44,049 nt of DNA from assembly GCA_964496125.1 (NCBI GenBank), contig CAZBXE010000014.1, positions 1 through 44,049 on the forward strand, written 5' to 3'. Both the position numbers and the translations under genes were made by a program. The notes beneath the pieces are model-generated. The model saw nothing but the letters and a program-made list of their open reading frames with translations, was not told where the DNA came from and made no database searches. This stretch comes from CAZBXE01 sp964496125 (GTDB lineage Bacteria > Chlamydiota > Chlamydiia > Chlamydiales > CAZBXE01). Each line of letters starts with the position of its first letter. Position 1 is the stretch's first letter. This document shows, in pieces, positions 31,072-37,543 of this stretch.

Positions 31072-31464
31072 ATGAAAGCCTTAAGCTTTGCTTCTTCTTT
31101 AGTTGCAATGGCAACTGTTGCCATTATGTTGACAGGATGTTCATCCTGCTGCGATCCATGTTGTGACCCATGTCCTCCAAAATGTTGCCCAAAACCAAGA
31201 TGCTGCCCACCTCCAAGATGCTGCCCAAAACCATGTCCTCCTCCATGCGATCCTTGCTGCCCAGCTCCTTGCTGCCCAGCTCCTTGCTGCCCAGCTCCTT
31301 GCTGCCCAGCTCCTTGCTGCCCAGCTCCTTGTCCAGCTCCTTGCCCATGCCCAAGCCCATGCAACAATGGTCCTTGCGGTGATGGCTACCAAGGCGGAGG
31401 GTACTACCAAGGTGGTGGATACTACCAAGGTGGTGGATGCTCTTCCGGCCGTTGCGGTGGATAG
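31072..31464 (+). CDS. Cysteine-rich OmcA-like envelope lipoprotein with PCCPA repeats
   Basis: 130 residues. A signal peptide ending in the lipobox LTGC is followed by a chain of Cys-Pro-rich units (PCCPA five times) and a Gly/Tyr/Gln tail (GGGYYQGGG repeated). Nearly every second or third residue of the middle is Cys or Pro. Small Cys-rich lipoproteins (OmcA) cross-link with OmcB in the chlamydial envelope; position directly upstream of omcB and the signal peptide support this. The Gly-Tyr tail is unlike Chlamydia OmcA. An AGGAGAG precedes the ATG. It is longer and far more repetitive than the known 88-residue OmcA. Confidence 0.88.
   Translation: MKALSFASSLVAMATVAIMLTGCSSCCDPCCDPCPPKCCPKPRCCPPPRCCPKPCPPPCDPCCPAPCCPAPCCPAPCCPAPCCPAPCPAPCPCPSPCNNGPCGDGYQGGGYYQGGGYYQGGGCSSGRCGG
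31252..31326 (+). repeat. Five tandem 15-bp PCCPA-coding repeats
   Basis: The unit CCTTGCTGCCCAGCT is repeated five times without change at 31252-31326 and is followed by a shortened copy. Perfect identity indicates recent expansion and likely length variation by slippage, always in frame because the unit is a multiple of three. Confidence 0.9.
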
Positions 31465-31499
31465 ACGATGTAGCCGAATTGGCTGAGAAATCAGCCCCT

Positions 31500-31527
31500 G
31501 GGGCTAGAGCCCAAAAGCTCTAGCCCC
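31500..31527 (+). terminator. GC-rich hairpin after the first OmcA-like gene
   Basis: An 11-bp perfect stem GGGGCTAGAGC / GCTCTAGCCCC with a six-base loop begins 35 bp after the stop codon. No T-run follows, so it is more likely a partial terminator or an mRNA-stabilising hairpin that lowers expression of the next gene. Confidence 0.55.
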
Positions 31528-31602
31528 ACAAATAAAGCAAAGTTTGTAGGAGAGAACCAGAAATTAACCAAAATCTCTCAGAAAAAAACAAGGAGACCTT
31601 AA

Positions 31603-31824
31603 ATGAAAAAATATGTTGATCAACTGATTAGCTTAGCTGCTGTTGGGACAGTTGCTATCATGCTGACAGGCTGCAATTGCTTCTCTTGCATTTGCGACCC
31701 TGCATGCGAGCCCTGCTGCCCACCTAAACCTAAGTGCTGCCCACAACCAAAGTGCTGTCCACAGCCACATTGGTGCGGAGATCAGCCACTTGATTACTGC
31801 GATCAAAGCGATTACAGACTGTAA
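31603..31824 (+). CDS. Second OmcA-like cysteine-rich lipoprotein
   Basis: 73 residues. The signal peptide ends in VAIMLTGC, identical at its core to the preceding protein, followed by a Cys/Pro-rich domain with CCPPKPKCCPQPKCCPQP. The length is close to chlamydial OmcA (about 88). AAGGAG lies ahead of the ATG. It is probably lipid-anchored and disulphide-linked in the outer envelope next to OmcB. A hairpin with a T-run follows the gene, suggesting its own transcription end. The two OmcA-like genes look like diverged duplicates. Confidence 0.88.
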   Translation: MKKYVDQLISLAAVGTVAIMLTGCNCFSCICDPACEPCCPPKPKCCPQPKCCPQPHWCGDQPLDYCDQSDYRL

Positions 31825-31845
31825 TTGAATTTGAGAAACAGATTG

Positions 31846-31886
31846 AATGACGGGGGGGTTGATTTAAACTTCTCCGTCATTTTTTA
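31846..31886 (+). terminator. Probable intrinsic terminator after the second OmcA-like gene
   Basis: AATGACGG at 31846-31853 pairs with CCGTCATT at 31874-31881 and is followed by TTTTT. The loop is long (about 20 nt), so it may be weak and allow read-through to omcB. Confidence 0.6.
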
Positions 31887-31997
31887 TAATACTGATGTGT
31901 TTCAAACTTCTCTACTTGATCTATGATTGATGCTTGATTTTAAATGTCTTCATCAAGAAGATGAGCTTGAAACCCATGTTAACAGGAAGGAGTCTCC

Positions 31998-33572
31998 ATG
32001 AAGAGAGGTCTTGGAATACTTGCAACTGTGGCAATGCTCAGCATGATGGCATTAAGTGTAGTTGGTTGCTCCAGCTACAATACCGCCAGCCCATGCTGTG
32101 AGCCTGTTTGCCAAGTTTGTGAACAAAAGCCTTGCTGCCCGGCACCATGCGATCCATGTACACCATGTGATCCCTGCTGTGCGCCAGTAAAAAAGGCTTG
32201 TCGTACGACAAATAACACAAACAGCATCACTCGTGATGGTGTTACTGTGACTGCAAGGCAACCACAAATGTGCATGCTTGGCGACACGTTCGTCTTAGAA
32301 CTTGAAGTTAAAGCTTGCATTGATGTTTGCGAAGTGAAAGTTGGAACAATGCTGCCCGAAGGTGTAACTCTTGTAAAGAGCGACCCAGAAGGCGTTGTTT
32401 CCCAAAGAACAAACGGTATCCACTGGATGTTCGACAGAATGCACAAAGGGGAATGCCGTGTGGCAAGAGCCACTCTGCGCGCTGACCGTGAAGGGGATAT
32501 CTGCGCTTGCTTTTGCGTAGTGGCAACTCCCGTTCAGTTTTGCCAGATGGTGTGTGCAAGACCTGTTCTTTGCTGCGAGTGCTGCGGCCCTGAGGAAGTT
32601 TGTCCGGGCGATGCCATTAACTACTGCCTAACAGTGACGAATAAGGGTTCCTGCGCTGCAGAAGATGTGGTTGTAGTAAACCAAGTACCCGATGGCTTTG
32701 AACACTGCTCTAAGAAAAAGTGTTTAACTTTCAACTTAGGCTGTATTGAACCTTGCCAAACCAAGAAGATCAATATTTGCTACACAGGCTGCAAGCGTGG
32801 TAAGCAAAACAATATATTTAACGTAACTTCTTGCAACGCTGTTCCTTGCAATTCTGATTGCTGCACATGCATCTGCTGCTGCGGTGTTGAGCTTTACAAA
32901 ACAGGACCAAAAGAGATCCGCATTGGTAAAGATGCTCATTATCTGATCACGGTTGTGAACACAGGTGATAAGTGCCTTACAAACGTTTGTGTCACAGACT
33001 GCGCTCCTAACTTCACATCGATTCTTGAAGCTAAAGGCGCAACAGTCAATGGAAACCAGGCTGTCTGGAAAATCAGAGAGTTGAAACCTGGTGAAAAGCA
33101 AACAATGAACTTGGCACTGACAACGTGCACACCTGGATACTACTGCAACAAGGCATGCGTATCTACATGCCAAGGCTGCTGTGCGAATGCTGAAGCTTGC
33201 ACAAGATGGAGAGGAAGTCCTTCTATCAATGCTTGCATTAGTGAGACAGAAGAGCCTGTTTGCGTAGGTGAGCCACTTTGCTACAAACTCCGTCTTTGCA
33301 ACCAAGGCACGGAATCTGATAGCAACGTACTCGTTGTCATCACGTTCCCTAAAGAGGTTGCTCCTGTAGCTACATGCGGCGATCTTCAGGGTGTTGTGCA
33401 AGGTCAGACGGTGACATTCGGCCCAATTGTTAACTTTAGTGCACGCCAGGGCATGGAGCTACGCGTTGATGCGAGAGCGAAAGAACCAGGCGACGCTAGA
33501 ATTAAAGTAGAGGTGACATCAGATACTCTACGTACGCCGCTTGTTCAAACAGCGAGCACAATTGTGCACTAA
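31998..33572 (+). CDS. omcB: 60 kDa cysteine-rich outer membrane complex protein OmcB
   Basis: 524 residues, near the usual 540-550. After the signal peptide comes a Cys-Pro-rich N-terminal segment (residues 30-70), then tandem DUF11-like beta domains with motifs such as CMLGDTFVLELEVKA, VCPGDAINYCLTVTNKGSC and IGKDAHYLITVVNTGDKCL. Cys residues are very frequent. In Chlamydia this protein is cross-linked by disulphides and stiffens the infectious form. A good AAGGAG precedes the ATG and a strong terminator follows. The signal peptide here ends in SVVGC, which fits a lipobox, whereas Chlamydia OmcB is not a lipoprotein. The VKOR-DsbA fusion coded in the window is a candidate oxidant. Confidence 0.96.
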   Translation: MKRGLGILATVAMLSMMALSVVGCSSYNTASPCCEPVCQVCEQKPCCPAPCDPCTPCDPCCAPVKKACRTTNNTNSITRDGVTVTARQPQMCMLGDTFVLELEVKACIDVCEVKVGTMLPEGVTLVKSDPEGVVSQRTNGIHWMFDRMHKGECRVARATLRADREGDICACFCVVATPVQFCQMVCARPVLCCECCGPEEVCPGDAINYCLTVTNKGSCAAEDVVVVNQVPDGFEHCSKKKCLTFNLGCIEPCQTKKINICYTGCKRGKQNNIFNVTSCNAVPCNSDCCTCICCCGVELYKTGPKEIRIGKDAHYLITVVNTGDKCLTNVCVTDCAPNFTSILEAKGATVNGNQAVWKIRELKPGEKQTMNLALTTCTPGYYCNKACVSTCQGCCANAEACTRWRGSPSINACISETEEPVCVGEPLCYKLRLCNQGTESDSNVLVVITFPKEVAPVATCGDLQGVVQGQTVTFGPIVNFSARQGMELRVDARAKEPGDARIKVEVTSDTLRTPLVQTASTIVH

Positions 33573-33593
33573 AAACTGAGAAGCTTTTCTCTA

Positions 33594-33630
33594 AAGGCGG
33601 GCTGCCTGTAGGTAGCCTGCCTTTTTTTTT
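33594..33630 (+). terminator. Rho-independent terminator of omcB
   Basis: A 14-bp stem (AAAGGCGGGCTGCC with GGTAGCCTGCCTTT, two G-U pairs) around a TGTA loop, followed by a long T-run. It starts 21 bp after the omcB stop. Strong terminator. Confidence 0.9.
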
Positions 33631-33639
33631 GAAACACGA

Positions 33640-33816
33640 TATATACCCAAATGAATTGAAAAGCTGGGAATATACCAAGGAGGATCTCTCAATCTTTGCA
33701 AGCAGAAGCGGCGACGAAGCAGCTCTGGTTAAAAACCTTAGCGATGCAGGCGGGCAAAAATTGAGAGCATGTCCGACGCAGGAAGAAACCAGATTTTCAG
33801 TTCATTTGGGTATATA
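33640..33816. mobile_element. MITE-like element with 28-bp terminal inverted repeats
   Basis: The ends 33640-33667 and 33789-33816 are inverted copies matching at 26 of 28 positions, starting TATATACCCAAATGAA. The 177-bp unit carries no supportable gene; a frame crossing it is coincidental. Half of the element is found again in degenerate form at 705-797. A short extra end copy lies at 33854-33867. Inverted ends, small size and more than one copy suggest a non-autonomous mobile element. The outermost TATATA could include a TA target duplication, which cannot be proved here. Confidence 0.65.
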
Positions 33817-33853
33817 CAAAAAAAATCGCTAACGTTCTTAAAATTAGCTACCT

Positions 33854-33867
33854 TTCATTTGGGTATA
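33854..33867. repeat. Additional end copy of the MITE-like repeat
   Basis: TTCATTTGGGTATA repeats the inner 14 bases of the right end of the element, 38 bp beyond that end. It may be the remnant of a second, nested or deleted copy. Confidence 0.6.
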
Positions 33868-33873
33868 CTTGTT

Positions 33874-35400
33874 TTACGCACTTCGATGTCTACTTTCCAT
33901 GCCTTGTTCTGCACATTGTTGAACTTTCTTTAATTCATCCCAGCCATAACAACAAATTCCTTTTTCGTTCATCTCAGCTTCTGTGTCTCTGACGACGTGC
34001 TGAATGATTGCTTCTAGTTTCTGGAGCTCTTAGTAGCTCTCATACGCCGTATTATAGTAGGCTGTCCAGATTTGTTTTTGGTATTCTGGCAATTCGGCAA
34101 AAGAAGAAGATATTATACCCTTTTCGTAGCTACCCTCAGTAGCTAAAATCTTCCATCTTTCATTCCAAGCTTCTTCGACATTGAGTTTAAGTTTCGTTTG
34201 TTCTTGAATTTCTTCCAAAAGGTCTAAAGTTCGATAGCTAGGATGAAGCATTGTTGGAACGGCTGCATGAAACATGAGTTGTGTGATGGCATAACGATCT
34301 GCCAGCGGTGTAACATAACCGTGTGTTAGGCAAAAATCCCAATTAAAACTTATCACTGGTTTCACGTAGTCAAGGTCCGATAATTTCGTTTTTGTAAGAT
34401 CAAAATCATGCACATGAGGAATATCCTTCTCATCTACTAAGATGTTTTCATATTTTAGGTCACAGTGAAAACATTTATGTTGATGCATGAATGCAACGGA
34501 ATTGATTACCGTCTTCAACATTTCCATGCACCTTTTGGGGTCTCTCTTCGTGATGGCAACAAGGTCACCTCCCGCATAATACTTTTGAGCGGCATCTTTG
34601 TTGCCAAGTTTTTTGCTAGCTATAGACTGTTTTGTAACCGCCCTTACCGATGTACTGAGAGACAGGAATAACCATTTCCAACGTAAAGCGTTGTCCGTCT
34701 TCTGAAGGAATAAAATACATGTCAACAAGGGTCTTCACGCTGGATCCGCTCTCACCAGCAGCGCCTTTCGTTTCGCTAGAAATCCATATCTCTCCTTCAG
34801 ACCAAGATGTGATTTGTTTTTGTTCTTTGACGCGTTTCTCAATACAATCATTGAGTTCTCTTGCAATTCTTATACACAATGCTTGTTTTTTTTCAGGAGT
34901 GTAAGTTCCATCGAAATAGTTTGCCTTCTCTAAAAACTCCATAACTCTGTTCGGAAGGATCGTTTTATTACGAATGCTATAGCCTCTGAAAGCATTTTGA
35001 ATTTTAACGGCCGCCTTTTTTTGTCTTTTCCTCCAAATTAGTGTTTACCGCTTTTTTTATTTCCTCTATTCGTCCCTCATACAACTCAGGAAAGAGCTTT
35101 GCCATACACAGGAGCGCTTTTATATCAGCCTGATCTTGTTTTTTTTATAAGCTCTTGGATATCGATTTTTTGGCAGCGATCCTCAAGTGCCTGTTTAACA
35201 TGAGTTTTCATGTTTTCTTGGATGGCGGAGTTTCCTCTACTCAGCCTGGCAAACAAGAGAGCAAACCCGCTCTTTTTGATTAAATGATCCCTTTCAATTT
35301 TGTAATAATGCGCATGTCCTTTCATAACGTCATGATAAGCGTCAAGTTGAGTCTTGAGCTCGGTCGAAGGAGATATGGGTGGTAACTCTCGGAAAAACAT
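33874..35400 (-). pseudogene. Serine/threonine protein kinase-like gene with IQ-like motif, broken by several lesions
   Basis: Reading from 35400, an N-terminal helical region (MFFRELPPISPSTE onward) breaks at an A8 tract (35139-35146). One base fewer restores QADIKALLCMAKLFPELYEG. A second break is at an A7 tract (35016-35022), after which AAVKIQNAFRGYSIRNK appears, a match to the calmodulin-binding IQ core (IQxxxRGxxxR). An ATG at 34942 opens a part ending in the kinase glycine loop IGKGGYKTVY. There a frameshift and probable loss of the Lys/alpha-C part of the N-lobe occur near 34620, then FHCDLKYENILV (catalytic loop, HCD for HRD) and HDFDLT (DFG variant) follow. An in-frame TAA at 34030-34032 interrupts a tail that stays open to 33874. 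Eukaryote-type kinase effector, probably no longer functional. Confidence 0.75.
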
Positions 35401-35503
35401 AGTCTGACCTCCCCTTCAGTTATTATATAAATTTTTGGATTGATCTTCATGCTATTCTTTTATCTACAAGGAAGCGCCCGTATTTCAATCGATTTCGACC
35501 GAC

Positions 35504-35520
35504 TCGGTGCCTGGCACCGA
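35504..35520. repeat. Perfect GC-rich palindrome
   Basis: TCGGTGCC-T-GGCACCGA, 8-bp arms around one base, in a 186-bp spacer between the kinase pseudogene and the next gene. Otherwise this spacer holds nothing I recognise. It may be a protein-binding site or a REP-like repeat. Confidence 0.5.
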
Positions 35521-35586
35521 ACTGGTAATTAGGGGCGCAAGATCCTAGCTTGCATTTTTTGGGGAAATCGGCGATGTTGATTGCAA

Positions 35587-35883
35587 ATGGATGAGATCAA
35601 ACTCGTTGTAGGCATCGAAATCACAAAACCCCTCCGCTACCAGCTGGAAAAAAACCCCTCCTTCCAAGAGTATATGCTCGTTTCTAAAGCACAGGGAAAT
35701 GGGCTTTCCTACATCATCTGGAAAAAAAAAGAGTATCTAGCCAAAGTCCTTCCAAAAGCACAATCCAGTGTCAATGAACTTCTCAAAGCCGCCCAAGAAG
35801 TAAAAGAAAAAGTGGAACCAAACCTAAGCGAACAGAAAACCCCTCTTAAACTTTATCTCTTTCCTCAACGCTATGTCTCATAA
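35587..35883 (+). CDS. Hypothetical protein upstream of the HEAT-like gene
   Basis: 98 residues from ATG at 35587 (a TTG lies two codons earlier). Family unknown. It is probably cytoplasmic, with no signal peptide, and has a central helix (AQSSVNELLKAAQEVKEKVE). No clear ribosome binding site precedes it. Its end overlaps the next gene by 11 nt, which, with the following tight spacing, suggests it is the first gene of a unit leading to LptD. Confidence 0.65.
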   Translation: MDEIKLVVGIEITKPLRYQLEKNPSFQEYMLVSKAQGNGLSYIIWKKKEYLAKVLPKAQSSVNELLKAAQEVKEKVEPNLSEQKTPLKLYLFPQRYVS

Positions 35884-37534
35884 ACTCCTCCTCTACTGCC
35901 TCCTTCTCCCCTGCCTGCTCATTGGTAACCAACCTGGAAGGATCCTCTACATGGCAAAACAAGGAAAAATCCAGGAAGCAATCGACATCTACAATGCCTA
36001 TAAGATACAAAAGGGCTCTCATGATGCTCCTCTATTACAACAACTTTGCCAAATTATTCTCGATGAAGGGTATCACAGCCCAGATGACAAAATCCAATTC
36101 CTAGCCCTCTTTGGCGCAGGTCTTTCAGCCAACGAAAAGCTTCTCTATATCCCCATCGCAGGACTTGAAAATCCAAAAATGGAAATACAAGCGGCCGCTC
36201 TTCACTTCCTTGGGAAGCTGCAGACAAACGAAATGGACATGTATTTACGCAAGGCAATGAGCTCCAATTACTTAATGGTAAGGCTTGAAGCCGCTGCCTT
36301 TATGGCAGATACCCAAAATAAGGCTGCCATGGGACAAATTGAATCCCTAATGTGCAAAATGCCAAGAGAGCTGCATGTCATATTCCCAGAATTTTATGCC
36401 AAGCTCGGTGACCCCAGGGCAACTAAATTTTTAAAGAAGTTTCTGGCAGAAGGGTCTCTACCCCTCAGACTCCAGACCTTGCTTTGCATCACCAAAGAGA
36501 GACGAGATGATCTTCTCCCCCAAATCAGATCCCTTGCCTGCACAGTTCATCCGACAGAACAAGAGGCAATTGCCTTTGCCCTTGGCTCCTTCCATGACGT
36601 CCAATCAGAGCCAGAACTCTTCCGTTTTTTAGCAGCAAGCGTACCCTCTACTCGTCTTTCTACCTTAAAAGCCTTGCATGAGATGGGCAACGTTGAAGCA
36701 AGACAAAAAATCATTGCGATGGCAGAGGGTGGCGATATTTTTGCCATTTTTGCGCTCGGCGAGATTGAACAGACTGAATCTATTTTAAAAAAACTCTGCA
36801 AAAGCCCTGACTCGCAAGTGCGCCTCAATGCAACCCTTGCCCTTCTTCAGAGAAAAAATCCCGAATGTCTTGCGGGCCTATACGACATTCTTCTCGCAAA
36901 CAAAGATGATGTGATCTTTGCCAAAGTGACCTCTCCTGCCAAAACATTAAGCGCTTGGAAAGTGATTTCTCCCTTTTCGTTTCCTGAAGACGTACGCCCA
37001 CTAGCAGAAGCCTCCTCTCTTGCGCTCCAGCAGCAGATGCTCGTGTGCGCCCTCGAACTGTCCGACAAGATCTTCTATGATGTAGCAACCACCGTTTTCG
37101 ACAAAGAGAAAAAAGCCCTCATCCCAGCTCTGATCCAACTCCTTGAAAATAAAAAGTCGGAAGAGTGCCTCCAGCTACTCTGGCGCAACATGGAAAAACC
37201 AGGCTCTCCCCTGATCCGAAATTATGCAAGCCTCTCACTTTACCGCCTAGGAGAGAAGGGACCCTTTGAAACCAAAATTAAAGAATGGATTTTACAAGAA
37301 AAACAACAAGATCTCTTGCGTCAAAGCGATCTGACGCCTTGCAAAATTCCCGAAAATCCTTCATCCTATCAACTTACATCGGAAGAAACAGCTCGTTTTT
37401 TTATCGATGCGGTTGAAACCTTTACCGAAAAACAAGACGCATGTGCAATAGACCTGCTTGTCGACCTGATTCGAAATGGCAATCCGAAAAATCGCTATAT
37501 CTTCTCAGGACTTCTGATGCGTGCTGTCTTGTAA
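35873..37534 (+). CDS. Exported HEAT-like repeat protein
   Basis: 553 residues. A signal peptide (LLLYCLLLPCLLIG) precedes TPR/HEAT-type helical pairs throughout: 'DPRATKFLKKFLAEGSLPLRLQ', 'SPDSQVRLNATLALLQRKNP' in shortened sense show the P-x-x-x-R-x-x-A-x-x-A-L pattern of HEAT units, with about ten units from residue 75 onward. Such solenoids act as scaffolds. It lies between a small ORF and the LptD-like gene (9 bp before it), so a periplasmic role in outer-membrane or LPS assembly is inferred only from context. Confidence 0.8.
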   Translation: MSHKLLLYCLLLPCLLIGNQPGRILYMAKQGKIQEAIDIYNAYKIQKGSHDAPLLQQLCQIILDEGYHSPDDKIQFLALFGAGLSANEKLLYIPIAGLENPKMEIQAAALHFLGKLQTNEMDMYLRKAMSSNYLMVRLEAAAFMADTQNKAAMGQIESLMCKMPRELHVIFPEFYAKLGDPRATKFLKKFLAEGSLPLRLQTLLCITKERRDDLLPQIRSLACTVHPTEQEAIAFALGSFHDVQSEPELFRFLAASVPSTRLSTLKALHEMGNVEARQKIIAMAEGGDIFAIFALGEIEQTESILKKLCKSPDSQVRLNATLALLQRKNPECLAGLYDILLANKDDVIFAKVTSPAKTLSAWKVISPFSFPEDVRPLAEASSLALQQQMLVCALELSDKIFYDVATTVFDKEKKALIPALIQLLENKKSEECLQLLWRNMEKPGSPLIRNYASLSLYRLGEKGPFETKIKEWILQEKQQDLLRQSDLTPCKIPENPSSYQLTSEETARFFIDAVETFTEKQDACAIDLLVDLIRNGNPKNRYIFSGLLMRAVL

Positions 37535-37543
37535 AACGATAAA

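Noticed and set aside
31023..31486. Several antisense and alternative-frame ORFs with striking repeats (for example GAGQQ or LGSKE units)
   Set aside because: All are read-outs of the 15-bp repeat of the OmcA-like gene in other frames; that gene has the signal peptide, lipobox and ribosome site.
32736..33401. 221-codon ORF opposite omcB
   Set aside because: It lies entirely within omcB and the product is a Cys/Arg-rich shadow with no recognisable domain.
33629..33832. 67-codon ORF spanning the MITE-like element
   Set aside because: It starts at TTG within the T-rich terminator of omcB, is made of the repeat itself, and the homologous DNA at 705-797 shows substitutions without codon-position bias.
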